Source: Deltaproteobacteria bacterium (GTDB lineage: Bacteria > Desulfobacterota > Desulfobacteria > Desulfobacterales > JAFDFH01). From it: a stretch of DNA of 38,497 bases. Where the stretch lies: positions 1 through 38,497 of the forward strand of contig JAFDFH010000051.1 of assembly GCA_019309945.1 (NCBI GenBank), written 5' to 3'. This document shows, piece after piece, positions 1-7,771 of the stretch. The notes under the pieces are model-generated. The model was not told where the DNA came from and made no database searches. It saw only the letters and a program-made list of their open reading frames with translations. The position numbers were made by a program, and so were the translations under genes. Every line of letters begins with the position of its first letter. Position 1 is the stretch's first letter.

Positions 1-2082
1 ACCGCTTTTTTTGATTTGTCCGTCAAACCCAACCCCGTCGTCTTCTGCCAAAAAGATGATCTTGGGATAGCTTTTGATAATGGAGAGTCGGAAGGTTTCA
101 GCTCCCGAATGTTTCAGGGTATTGGTGAGGGTCTCCTGGCTGAATCGATAAAAAACGGTCTCGATGTCCGGATCCAGTCGACGATCAAATCCAACCATGT
201 GAAATTCAATATCAAGCCCTGAGTGTTTTACGATATCCTTTAAATACAGGTCCAGGGCAGGTTCCAGACCGAGATCGCTCAACAAAGTGGGATGAAGTCG
301 ATAGGAAAGTCGTCTGATCTCAGAGGAAGTCCGAAGAATCATTTTCCGGATTTCACCGATCTGCACTTTGAAATGATTGTCTTGGCCTGGCACGCTTTCT
401 TCCAGCCGCTCCAAGCCCAGATTTACGGCGGTCAAGGCCTGCCCCGCTTCGTCGTGCAGTTCCCGGGCAATCCGGCGTCGTTCCGCTTCCTGTCCCTGAA
501 AAAGCTTTTTAGTGAGTCGCCTTAAGTCCTGTCGATGGCGGCTGATCGATTTCATTAATTGGGTATTCTCGATGGCACCCCCCAAAAAATTGCCCAGCGA
601 ACCCAGCAAATGCAATTCATGTTCGCTCAACTTACGCGTCATGGGAATGTCGAGAGCGAAAAAACCGACGCCCTTGCCCTTGAAGGTGATCAGAAAACAA
701 AATAGCCAGGGAATGACCCGGTCCCCCTTGGCTAAATATTTCACCTGAAAAGCAGGAAAGGTGGGTTCGGGAATGACGGCGGCATCATCTTCAATAAGGT
801 GCCGCCTCAGCTGGGTATCTTTGAAAATGGCCAGTCCCTGGTGTTTAAGGTCTTCGGCCGGCAGGCCGTATCTAACCTGAAGCACGGCTTTATGCCGAGC
901 CGAGTCAATCACAAAAAGGGCACCCCGTTTCAGCTGGAGGGCCATAAGAATATCTTTTAAAGTCACCATCAGAATGTGATTCAGATCCAGCGACAGATTC
1001 AGGGCCACAGCAATACTGTTTAGAAGGGAAAGCTCCTGGTTTCTCTTTTTTAGAATTTCTTCCGTTCGCTTACGGTCCGTAATATCTTTGATGATTCCAT
1101 TGAATTCAACATCCCCGGTTTCCGGGTTTTCATAGCGCCGGCTGGACATCAATACATGCACCGGTGATCCATCGGCGGCCTTAAAATCAACCTCATAGTC
1201 TTTTACGTAATCATCCCGGTTTATTTTCTCCAAAAACGTCTCCCGGTCCACAGGGTTATAATACAGCCGCTTGGCCGAGCCAATCCCCAGCAACTCCGTC
1301 TTGTTCCGGTACCTCAGCATCTTTATACCAGCCTGATTCACATCCAAAAGCCGGCCCTGTTGGTTGGAGGTATAAATCATGTCTCGCCGGATCTCTTCCT
1401 GGAGGTGTTTGAGCTCCGTTACATCTTTAAATATCTCGATACCCCCGGTAACACGTCCCGCATGATCGACAAAAACGGATGTCGAGCAAAGCACCGGGAT
1501 CTTCCGGCCCTCGAGGTCGACAATTTCAAACTCACGATTGCGGATATTGTAACCCCCGGCCGTCGCAAGTTTAAAAGCACAATCGGTCCCACAGACGGGG
1601 CTCTTGAAAACATCCTTACAGTACATTCCGATCGCTTCATCAGCGGGAAACCCCGTGATTTCCTCTGCGGCGGGATTGAAATACGTAATCCGCCGGTCCC
1701 CATCCATGGTAAACAGGCCGTCCGGAATACGATTTAAAATCTCGATATGGCTTTCTTCCTTTTGATACAACTGTTCGAGCGTTTTAACATTGTATTTTTG
1801 GATCTCGTCCGCCAGAAAATAATTCCACCCCTTAGGATGTCGATCACCATTCGCTTTGAAGTACACACATCCAAGACAGATGGCCAGTCTTTCAAAAAAA
1901 TCCATTTCCGGATTAGGACTGCAGTGGGTCCGCGGAACCAGCCAGCAATCGCCATTTTTCTTCCCATGGGCCGGGCAGAGCACCCTGGAACAGGACATAT
2001 ACTCCCAGCAGGCCTGCCCGGGTGCAGTATCCCACTTTTTAAGCGCTATAGGGTTGAGATGATTTTCGTGCAACAAACTCAC
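1..2082 (-). CDS. PAS-PAS-GAF sensor histidine kinase (NarL-type), 3' end outside window
   Basis: Sensor kinase that would phosphorylate a LuxR/NarL-type response regulator. The frame is open from a GTG at 2082 to the window edge (694 codons, no stop reached). The N-terminus is cysteine-rich (CWEYMSC, CPAHG, GDCW, LGC), resembling the two-CW domain found in some sensors. It is followed by PAS1 (about 112-235, FNPAAEEITG at 135), PAS2 (about 235-345) and a GAF-like region (about 360-510). The HisKA_3 motif RRRIARELHDEAGQ has its phospho-acceptor at His543. The ATPase motif DDGVGFD lies at the edge, so the last ATP-binding box is not visible. The GTG start has GGAG 9 bases upstream and overlaps the end of the preceding V4R gene in another frame, which points to translational coupling. 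No transmembrane segment was seen, so it is probably cytosolic. The signal is unknown; the two V4R genes upstream suggest a small ligand. Confidence 0.88.
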   Translation of the reverse strand, partial: MSLLHENHLNPIALKKWDTAPGQACWEYMSCSRVLCPAHGKKNGDCWLVPRTHCSPNPEMDFFERLAICLGCVYFKANGDRHPKGWNYFLADEIQKYNVKTLEQLYQKEESHIEILNRIPDGLFTMDGDRRITYFNPAAEEITGFPADEAIGMYCKDVFKSPVCGTDCAFKLATAGGYNIRNREFEIVDLEGRKIPVLCSTSVFVDHAGRVTGGIEIFKDVTELKHLQEEIRRDMIYTSNQQGRLLDVNQAGIKMLRYRNKTELLGIGSAKRLYYNPVDRETFLEKINRDDYVKDYEVDFKAADGSPVHVLMSSRRYENPETGDVEFNGIIKDITDRKRTEEILKKRNQELSLLNSIAVALNLSLDLNHILMVTLKDILMALQLKRGALFVIDSARHKAVLQVRYGLPAEDLKHQGLAIFKDTQLRRHLIEDDAAVIPEPTFPAFQVKYLAKGDRVIPWLFCFLITFKGKGVGFFALDIPMTRKLSEHELHLLGSLGNFLGGAIENTQLMKSISRHRQDLRRLTKKLFQGQEAERRRIARELHDEAGQALTAVNLGLERLEESVPGQDNHFKVQIGEIRKMILRTSSEIRRLSYRLHPTLLSDLGLEPALDLYLKDIVKHSGLDIEFHMVGFDRRLDPDIETVFYRFSQETLTNTLKHSGAETFRLSIIKSYPKIIFLAEDDGVGFDGQIKKSG

Positions 2083-2653
2083 AGTACGAATCTCCTTTGG
2101 CCCGGCAAAGCATTTCCGCGGCTGAAAACGAGAAACACCCATCCGGGTAATCTTCCCCATACACCAGCCCCATAAAGGCCGCCGTCACCCCTCGAAGCAT
2201 ATAACATTTTCCGGAATCCGCACGCGCGTAACGTTTGAGATAACCATCGGCTTCATATGAATCACGCACCCGTATGACCAATTGCTCGCCGGGAATCAGT
2301 GCTTTGATCTCCATATCCCCCCAGCCGAAAGCCATCGCCAGGGCGCAAAAGCCATGAACCTGATCTTCTTTGCTTTCAATCATGGGCGCGACAAGTTGCT
2401 CCCATTCCCAGGAGCTACGGATCCCCTGAAAGGTTGCATAACCACACTCCTGGGCGGCTTTAATGAGAAGCGCCTCGGCCTGGCCGGCGCGTTCCTGGCC
2501 CATCTTCTTTTCAAAATCAAAAGAGATTTTGTTGTAATATTCCACCGAAAACAGAGAAAGATAGACGCCAAAAAGCGGGATAATCCCCTTTGAATCCCGA
2601 ATCCGGCTGCCTTCCATAACGGCATGCAGAATCTTACGGGTATCAATGGCCAT
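2039..2653 (-). CDS. V4R-domain protein (second of pair)
   Basis: A 204-residue protein with a C-terminal V4R (vinyl-4-reductase type) fold at about 125-204, recognisable from the run GLVYGEDYPDG followed by AEMLCRAKGDSYCEF. V4R domains bind small ligands in regulators such as XylR-type activators; here the domain is free-standing. The ATG directly follows the stop of the upstream V4R gene (TAA then ATG), and its 3' end overlaps the histidine kinase start by 44 bases. The three genes therefore very likely form one transcript, and this protein may present a ligand signal to the kinase. That functional link is inferred from position only. The two V4R proteins share layout but little sequence. 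Confidence 0.8.
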   Translation of the reverse strand: MAIDTRKILHAVMEGSRIRDSKGIIPLFGVYLSLFSVEYYNKISFDFEKKMGQERAGQAEALLIKAAQECGYATFQGIRSSWEWEQLVAPMIESKEDQVHGFCALAMAFGWGDMEIKALIPGEQLVIRVRDSYEADGYLKRYARADSGKCYMLRGVTAAFMGLVYGEDYPDGCFSFSAAEMLCRAKGDSYCEFVARKSSQPYSA

Positions 2654-3178
2654 TTAACGCTCCGTTACCCTGAACACGCACGCCTCCTTGCGCATCATTT
2701 TACATTCCCGCTCTTCAACCGCATAGTAACCAAGATTACGATTGTAGATAACTTCCAGAATTCCTGCAATCCATCCCCGCGAAAAATGGCACCCGGGCGT
2801 CTCGCGTCTTCCGTGTTTGGCCAGCCAACCGGTGACATGATGGCTGGATGTGCTGATCACCCGGCCTCCCGGGGGCCCGATTTTCTTAAAATGAATAATT
2901 CCCAATCCACAATTTTGATAAATGGTAGCGGCCAGTTCCAGCCTTGATTTTATGGTCTTGATCCGGCCATACTGATCCAGGAAGAATTTGAACCCCATAA
3001 AGCTCGCCTCTTCGGCCGCTTCAAACAGCATTCGGACGCCATCGCCGTCCAGGGTGTCTTCCAGTGTCTTATGAAGATTGATGTTATAATGATGGCAATG
3101 CATGGCAATCGGCAACCCCGACAGAACCACCCGATGGCCGTCACGAGACAGTTCTTTGCGCCAGTTAATGAGCTGCAT
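2654..3178 (-). CDS. V4R-domain-like protein (first of pair)
   Basis: A 174-residue protein whose C-terminus (YNRNLGYYAVEERECKMMRKEACVF) matches the V4R pattern of a cysteine followed by a short basic loop and a second cysteine. It is the first gene of the V4R-V4R-kinase cluster, and its stop codon touches the start of the next gene. The ATG at 3178 is preceded by GGGGA about 6 bases upstream, a modest ribosome site. It probably acts as a ligand-binding sensor partner. There is no enzyme motif, signal peptide or membrane segment. The assignment is weaker than for the second V4R protein because the N-terminal half is unfamiliar. Confidence 0.65.
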   Translation of the reverse strand: MQLINWRKELSRDGHRVVLSGLPIAMHCHHYNINLHKTLEDTLDGDGVRMLFEAAEEASFMGFKFFLDQYGRIKTIKSRLELAATIYQNCGLGIIHFKKIGPPGGRVISTSSHHVTGWLAKHGRRETPGCHFSRGWIAGILEVIYNRNLGYYAVEERECKMMRKEACVFRVTER

Positions 3179-3246
3179 GGATCATCCCCGTTAGTTCCTT
3201 AGTTGTAAATTTTGTGCTTTTTGTGGAAAACCTTTTTCCATTCTGC

Positions 3247-3348
3247 CACTAAGGCACCAAGGCACGAAGAAAGAATAATAAATATATCTTTTGTGTCTTA
3301 GTGTCTTTGTGGCAAATATTTTTGGTGCCGGTTTGTCCGGGTTAGGTA
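3247..3348. repeat. Small intergenic repeat (family R3)
   Basis: Non-coding repeat between the divergent V4R and GTPase genes. The right part (GTGTCTTTGTGGCAAATATT through TTGTCCGGGTTAGGTA) recurs almost exactly at 14323-14378. The left part (AAGGCACCAAGGCACGAAG) is an inverted version of the phrase CTTCGTGTCTTTGTGCCTTG seen in the second copy. The element is thus internally inverted. A 62-codon frame on the minus strand across it is only the repeat being read through. The rest of 3179-3552 holds no gene. Confidence 0.75.
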
Positions 3349-3482
3349 AAAAAAGATAAATAATCTCATAGACCTTCATCGAATTATGCCAGTTTGTTTA
3401 TTATGTCAAGATTTAAACGGGACAGCCTTTTTCAGACCCTTCGGCCAAATGCATAGCGCTGCTGAAATTGCTGCTATTAAAT

Positions 3483-3511
3483 TTGACAAAAGGTCCTTTG
3501 ATCGTTATAAT
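3483..3511 (+). promoter_or_regulatory. Consensus sigma-70 promoter of the GTPase gene
   Basis: TTGACA at 3483-3488, a spacer of exactly 17 bases, then TATAAT at 3506-3511: both hexamers match the consensus fully. Transcription would start near 3518. The ATG at 3514 therefore cannot be the start of the GTPase gene, which supports the downstream ATG at 3553. Confidence 0.8.
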
Positions 3512-3552
3512 TCATGGTCAAATTGTGTTTTAATACAAGAAGGAGAAAGCGC

Positions 3553-4512
3553 ATGAACCCTTCAACGACATCCTGGGATAATGAAAAGGCCAAGGTCACG
3601 CTTCTGTCCGGTTTTCTGGGGGCCGGCAAAACCACACTGCTAAAACGGATTCTCGCATGGGAAACAGACCTCTCCGGGACCGCTGTCATTGTCAATGAGT
3701 TCGGAGCGGTGGGAATTGACGGTTCCATGCTCAAAGACAGTGCCGCGAATATGGTGGAATTTAAAAGCGGATGTGTCTGCTGCGTTCTCAAGGCGGAATT
3801 TAACATCGGACTGAAAAAAATCTGGAATGAACTCAAACCCAAACGCATTCTTATTGAAGCCTCGGGGGTTGCCGACCCGGATTCAATTAAGAAAGTGTTT
3901 GATGAGGTGGGAATCCGGGAGCATATGGAAGTCACAAATATTATTACTGTTCTGGATGCGGATTTTTGGGAAGCGCGAGAGCACCTGGGGCCGCTCTTTT
4001 TTCATCAACTTGAGGATGCGAACTTGATTCTTTTAAATAAGATCGACCTCATCGGCGAAGAGAAAGTTCCACAGATGCTAAAAGAACTCCATGAGACCAT
4101 CCCTAATACGCAGGTAATCCCCACCCGCCACTGTGCCGTGGATCCCGAAACCCTTTGGTCAGTCGATCACCAGAAAGACTTCGGGATGGAACCGGGGGAA
4201 TTTTTTGAAGAAGACCACCACGATCATGATCCCAAGGAACATGAAAGGTACGTGCCATTTCATTTCATCGATACGGCACCGTTAAATGAAGACTGCTTCC
4301 AAAATTTCACACAAAATCTGCCCTGGGAAGTATTCCGGATGAAAGGAACGGTCTACTTTAAAAACGGCACCCGAATGATCAATTTCGTAGGCGGCAAGAG
4401 TGAGTGGATCGACTGGGAGGACACCAAAGAAACCCGCCTGGCCTTTGTCGGTATGTGGGTCAATCCGGAGGAAATTCTCCAGGACCTGAAAAACTGTATT
4501 GACAAACCGTAA
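3553..4512 (+). CDS. G3E-family (COG0523, CobW/YjiA-like) metal-chaperone GTPase
   Basis: A 319-residue GTPase of the CobW/HypB/UreG superfamily, thought to deliver a metal ion to a client protein. Walker A is GFLGAGKTT (20-28). The metal-binding CVCC motif is at 74-77, the guanine-specificity loop reads LNKIDL, and a His/Asp-rich linker (EEDHHDHDPKEHE) precedes a CobW_C-like C-terminal domain. The start is at 3553, with AGGAG seven bases upstream and a perfect promoter at 3483-3511. The metal and client cannot be told from sequence; Zn, Co or Fe are all possible. It is not adjacent to the cobalamin genes 2.2 kb downstream, so a CobW role should not be assumed. The stop codon begins a 17-base stretch, TAACCCGGACAAACCGG, shared with repeat R3. 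Confidence 0.9.
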   Translation: MNPSTTSWDNEKAKVTLLSGFLGAGKTTLLKRILAWETDLSGTAVIVNEFGAVGIDGSMLKDSAANMVEFKSGCVCCVLKAEFNIGLKKIWNELKPKRILIEASGVADPDSIKKVFDEVGIREHMEVTNIITVLDADFWEAREHLGPLFFHQLEDANLILLNKIDLIGEEKVPQMLKELHETIPNTQVIPTRHCAVDPETLWSVDHQKDFGMEPGEFFEEDHHDHDPKEHERYVPFHFIDTAPLNEDCFQNFTQNLPWEVFRMKGTVYFKNGTRMINFVGGKSEWIDWEDTKETRLAFVGMWVNPEEILQDLKNCIDKP

Positions 4513-4622
4513 CCCGGACAAACCGGTTGAAGCGAAGCGGAAATCCCGATTTAGCGGAGAACCAAACAAGTTTTCGTTTTTTGTGCAATCAACCTTGATG
4601 AACTCGTAAAAAGTCCGATTTA

Positions 4623-4748
4623 GACGGTTTTGTAAAAAGTTCAAATTTAAGGCGTGCAAATTTTGTAATCATGAGGCGTACTTATCGTACGCTGAATGAT
4701 TGCGAAATGCAGCCCAACGCAGAAGTTGGACTTTTTACGAAACCGTCA
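4623..4748. repeat. Family D repeat, copy 1 (inverted relative to copy 2)
   Basis: A 126-bp element bounded by GACGGTTT and its complement AAACCGTC, with a central palindrome around CGTACTTATCGTACG. Its reverse complement matches 5199-5323 closely along the whole length. It ends 4 bases past the stop of the Rieske gene. A partial end-like copy (CTCGTAAAAAGTCCGATTT) lies just before it at about 4606-4624. Confidence 0.85.
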
Positions 4749-4752
4749 ACTT

Positions 4753-5160
4753 TTACAACTTGACCACTACTTCATCATTGATCACCTCCACGTCATAGAT
4801 CTCAAGATCGCCCTTGGCCGGGCCACTGAGGCGTTTGCCTTGAAGGTCATAGGTGGAATGGTTCACGCTGCAACACCGCAGTATCGCTTCACCGGCCACA
4901 GGGTCCAGTTTCCGATGACCCATATGGGTGCAACGATTTGTAAAAGCCAGGTACCCGTTATCCTTTGTATGAACAACCAGAACAGGATATTTCAGGCCCT
5001 TGCCTTTTAAATAAATGGCCCCATCAGCCGCGGCCAATTCCGGCGCCTGTTCAATCTGGATACGCGCGCTGTTCCCTTCAAGACGCCACATGTCTGGGCG
5101 GAGTTCTTGTGTTTCACAGATACCGAGAACCGCTTTAAAAAAATCTGTAATCTTACCCAT
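4753..5160 (-). CDS. Rieske-type [2Fe-2S] protein
   Basis: A 135-residue soluble protein with a single Rieske domain, probably a small electron carrier. The first cluster motif is C-T-H (RCTHMGHRKLD). The second is CCSVNHSTYD, which gives C-x3-H (or C-x4-H from the first Cys) instead of the usual C-x2-H. There is no signal peptide or membrane anchor. The start at 5160 (MGKITDFF) is set by GGAGA 7 bases upstream; an in-frame extension further upstream encodes repeat sequence and is not real. The gene is alone and is bracketed by inverted copies of the family D repeat. The partner enzyme is not visible here. Confidence 0.8.
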   Translation of the reverse strand: MGKITDFFKAVLGICETQELRPDMWRLEGNSARIQIEQAPELAAADGAIYLKGKGLKYPVLVVHTKDNGYLAFTNRCTHMGHRKLDPVAGEAILRCCSVNHSTYDLQGKRLSGPAKGDLEIYDVEVINDEVVVKL

Positions 5161-5198
5161 GGGAAATCTCCTTTCTTTTTCTTTTAAAAAATAATATT

Positions 5199-5323
5199 GA
5201 CGGTTTCGAAAAAAGTCCAACTTCTGCGTTGTGCTGCATTTTGTAATCATTCAACGTACGATAAGTACGCCTCATGATTACAAAATTTGCACGCCTTGAA
5301 TTTAAACTTTTTTCGAAACCGTC
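5199..5323. repeat. Family D repeat, copy 2
   Basis: A 125-bp element with perfect terminal inverted repeats GACGGTTTCGAAAAAAGT and ACTTTTTTCGAAACCGTC. It has an inner hairpin at AACGTACGATAAGTACG and inner arms TTTTGTAATCAT/ATGATTACAAAA. It is the inverted counterpart of 4623-4748. Its TCTGCGTTGTGCT and GCCTTGAATTT segments echo the core of family A. Confidence 0.88.
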
Positions 5324-5384
5324 TTACGGGTCATCAATATTGACACCTTCGCAAAAAGGTTGAAAAAAGTATTTTTTACGAGCG

Positions 5385-5534
5385 AGCCAGTTTCAAAACG
5401 TTTCAGTTTGTTCAAGGTCAAGGAAGGCGATCCGCCTGAGGCGGATTAACCACAGGAATACATTGAGTATTTCGAGGATTAAAATTTGAGCCTGACGCAG
5501 AGATTGGGCAAAATGGGACGTTTTGAAATTGGCT
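5385..5534. repeat. Family B repeat, complete copy
   Basis: A 150-bp element with terminal inverted repeats AGCCAGTTTCAAAACGT and ACGTTTTGAAATTGGCT. It contains the palindrome ATCCGCCTGAGGCGGAT and a core (CGAGGATTAAAATTTGAGCC, TGACGCAGAGATTGGGCAAA) related to family A. The left 94 bases recur at 27143-27236. It ends 15 bases past the stop of the neighbouring minus-strand gene. Confidence 0.87.
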
Positions 5535-5549
5535 CGAGCGTGTTTTGTA

Positions 5550-6194
5550 TTAAAGCCGTTTAAGCCCGGTAACAACCCCATGGCACCGACAGGCCGTACA
5601 GACGGCAAGATGGCCTTTGGCCTGTTCCACCTCTGACAGCAGATCAAAAAGCTGTTCCGGACGGTACCCGCCAATGCCCGGTCCCAGCTGGTAACTGCGA
5701 ATAACCAGCGGCTGAAACGGCGGTACTTTGATATCTCCCAATATTTCGAACATATTACGTTCTCTGGTCGTTTGGGTCACCGTGCAGACATCTTCGGGTT
5801 CCGCACAATCATCCGGGCATGTAAAATCGGCATGACTCACATAAAGGTTCCCATCAGGTCCTCGCAGCGGATTGGGGACCTGCATCTCCATTTCAGGTGG
5901 TAACGGAATTCGATCCAGCCGTTCAGGACCCAGGCGAAGGAGGCACCACTCCGCGGCCAGGTGAATGGGCAACGCCGGTATGATCCAGTCCGGTTTATTC
6001 TCAGGGCTGAGATGACGATCTACAAAACCCACCCCATCTACCTGTTCGAGTCTGCAATTTTCACCCTTGGCCCGCAATAGATTCTGTTCATTGGGGTCCA
6101 CCAGAACAAAATGCCGATCCTTACCGCTCTTTGACAGTCTCTGAAAAGATATAAACCCGAACTGCCCAACGCCGATAATCCATATTTTTTCCAT
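5550..6194 (-). CDS. Unrecognised protein with Rossmann-like N-terminus and cysteine clusters
   Basis: 214 residues. The N-terminus (KIWIIGVGQFGFISFQRL, then HFVLVDPN) is a classic dinucleotide-binding start of the TrkA-N/ThiF type (G-x-G-x-x-G). The C-terminal half carries CPDDC plus a third Cys six residues on, and later CTACRCHG, a likely metal or Fe-S site. I do not recognise the family, and no catalytic motif is evident. The start at 6194 is chosen because GGAA precedes it by 8 bases; an in-frame ATG at 6212 has no ribosome site. It is flanked on both sides by short repeats and has no operon partner. A redox or NAD-sensing role is only a guess. Confidence 0.6.
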   Translation of the reverse strand: MEKIWIIGVGQFGFISFQRLSKSGKDRHFVLVDPNEQNLLRAKGENCRLEQVDGVGFVDRHLSPENKPDWIIPALPIHLAAEWCLLRLGPERLDRIPLPPEMEMQVPNPLRGPDGNLYVSHADFTCPDDCAEPEDVCTVTQTTRERNMFEILGDIKVPPFQPLVIRSYQLGPGIGGYRPEQLFDLLSEVEQAKGHLAVCTACRCHGVVTGLKRL

Positions 6195-6219
6195 TGTATC
6201 ATTCCAGTTCAAAAGTGTT

Positions 6220-6298
6220 TAGTGTTTCGAATTTTGAGGATTAAAATCTGAGCCTGACGCCGAAATTGGGAAAAATAGCAGTTTGCGTTCAGGCACTA
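6220..6298. repeat. Decayed family A/B-type repeat
   Basis: The stretch GAGGATTAAAATCTGAGCC followed by TGACGCCGAAATTGGGAAAA matches the shared core of families A and B. The ends are degraded (TAGTG-like on the left, GGCACTA-like on the right). It lies immediately left of an intact family A copy. Confidence 0.6.
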
Positions 6299-6304
6299 CT
6301 TAAC

Positions 6305-6449
6305 TAGTGTCCATCCAGAAATGAGGATTTTTGTTTAAGATCAAGGCCTGCGAAAAAAATAACCACAGGCATATGTTTGATATTCCGAGGATTATTTTTT
6401 GAGCATAACGCAGATCTTGGGCAAAAAGACCATTTATGGATGGGCACTA
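6305..6449. repeat. Family A repeat, copy 1
   Basis: A 145-bp element running from TAGTGTCCATCCAGAAA to TTTATGGATGGGCACTA, i.e. terminal inverted repeats of about 17 bases beginning and ending with TA. It is more diverged inside than the other copies. It carries no reading frame and looks like a MITE. Confidence 0.85.
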
Positions 6450-6601
6450 ACTATTCAACGAGGTCTGAAACTATCCATTACAGAATAGCAGCCATTACCA
6501 TTACAAAATATAAAAGACAAGTCTGAACGTCCAAAAGTAATACCTTGAAAATCAAATTCATGTATGATTAAAAAGAATGTTTTTAAACCGTCGGTTTTAA
6601 C

Positions 6602-6746
6602 TAGTGTCCGTCCAGAAACGAGGATTTTTGTTCGAGATCAAGGCATGCGAAAAATTTTACCGCAGGCATATAGTTGATATTCCGAGGATAAGATTTTGAG
6701 CATAACGCAGAAATCGGGCAAAAAGACCGTTTCTGGATGGGCACTA
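6602..6746. repeat. Family A repeat, copy 2, in the cbiB upstream region
   Basis: A 145-bp near-consensus copy: TAGTGTCCGTCCAGAAACG on the left, CGTTTCTGGATGGGCACTA on the right. It ends 22 bases before the cbiB start, so any cbiB promoter must lie inside it or upstream of it. The 6450-6601 stretch between the two copies is AT-rich and contains the palindrome AAACCGTCGGTTT at 6585-6597. No cobalamin riboswitch was recognised. Confidence 0.88.
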
Positions 6747-6768
6747 ACTATGCAACACAGGCTGTTAA

Positions 6769-7731
6769 ATGGATTTTATAATTTCATGGCATATTCTTCC
6801 TGCCGCATTTATCCTGGATTTAATTTTAGGTGATCCCTTATTTCTTCCACATCCCGTGAGGTGGATGGGACGGGCCATCGAGACGATGGAGCCCCGTTTC
6901 AGAAACCTGCCGCTTCGAGAAACAACTGCGGGTTTTATTTTCTCGTTAGCCCTTATCGTCGGCACATGGTGTCTGGTATTCGCGTTGGTTATTCTCGCCC
7001 GTACCATACATCCCCTGTTTGGGGTCGGAATCGAAATCCTGATTATTTATTACTCTATTTCAGTTCGATGTCTGGTAAAGTCCGCGATGGATGTACACCG
7101 GTCACTTGCACATAAAAACCTGAACGAAGCCCAAAAAAAGGTCTCGCAAATTGTCGGAAGGGATGTTGAACGACTATCAACGCAAGGGGTTGCCCAGGCA
7201 ACGGTCGAAACGGTCGCGGAAAATCTTGTGGACGGCGTTATGGCCCCACTCTTTTTTGCCGCAATCGGAGGCGCTCCCCTGGCCGCGGCATATAAAATGG
7301 TCAATACGCTCGACTCCATGGTCGGATATAAAAATGAGAAATACCGACAGTTTGGAAAAGCTTCTGCCCGCATTGACGATATTGCGAACTTTATCCCCGC
7401 GCGCCTTTCGGTTCCGGTTGTTGCACTTGCATCCCGGATCCTCGCCGGTAAAGGATCGCTTGCATTTCGTACGGCCATGGAAGAGGGCGCCAATCATTCT
7501 AGTCCAAATGCCGGATTTCCTGAGGCTGCGTTTGCCGGGTCTCTGGGTGTTAAACTCGGCGGTGCCCATTATTACCACGGGCACCTTGTTCCCAAACCGC
7601 AAATCGGGATACGATTTGGAACGGTAAACATAAACCATATCAAAAAGGCATGTGATCTGATGATCCTTTCCGCCGTGATATGGCTTTTTATTTTATGGGG
7701 AGCAACCGTTCTCTGGAGATTCTCCTGGTAA
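6769..7731 (+). CDS. cbiB: Adenosylcobinamide-phosphate synthase CbiB/CobD
   Basis: An integral membrane enzyme that attaches (R)-1-amino-2-propanol (or its O-phosphate) to adenosylcobyric acid, giving cobinamide (phosphate), a late step of cobamide assembly. At 320 residues it has the usual length. The family signature LDLILGDPLFLPHPVRWMG is at the N-terminus, followed by hydrophobic segments (about 58-75, 80-97), a conserved VAENLVDGVMAPLFFAAIGG stretch near 150-170, and a C-terminal membrane helix (about 298-316). The ribosome site is weak, and a family A repeat ends 22 bases upstream. The CbiR-like gene follows after 40 bases, so the pair is probably co-transcribed. Confidence 0.95.
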   Translation: MDFIISWHILPAAFILDLILGDPLFLPHPVRWMGRAIETMEPRFRNLPLRETTAGFIFSLALIVGTWCLVFALVILARTIHPLFGVGIEILIIYYSISVRCLVKSAMDVHRSLAHKNLNEAQKKVSQIVGRDVERLSTQGVAQATVETVAENLVDGVMAPLFFAAIGGAPLAAAYKMVNTLDSMVGYKNEKYRQFGKASARIDDIANFIPARLSVPVVALASRILAGKGSLAFRTAMEEGANHSSPNAGFPEAAFAGSLGVKLGGAHYYHGHLVPKPQIGIRFGTVNINHIKKACDLMILSAVIWLFILWGATVLWRFSW

Positions 7732-7771
7732 ACAACACAGGGGCACAATAGAAAATTTGAAGAAAATACAA

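Noticed and set aside
1419..1967. Minus-strand frames inside the kinase region as separate small genes
   Set aside because: They are out of frame with the continuous PAS domain coding sequence, which explains the region fully.
3191..3379. 62-codon minus-strand frame next to the V4R genes
   Set aside because: It is a read-through of repeat R3 (the same phrases occur at 14300-14378); it has no ribosome site or protein-like features.
3553..4512. Naming the GTPase cobW because cobalamin genes are near
   Set aside because: The cbiB-cbiR pair is 2.2 kb away and separated by oppositely oriented genes and repeats; COG0523 members serve many metals.
6585..6597. Palindrome AAACCGTCGGTTT as operator or terminator
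   Set aside because: The stem is only 6 bp with no T tract, and no regulator gene is adjacent; it could be chance.
6450..6768. Cobalamin riboswitch before cbiB
   Set aside because: I looked for B12-box-like and paired elements and found only a family A repeat and a short AAACCGTCGGTTT palindrome; nothing resembling the riboswitch core.
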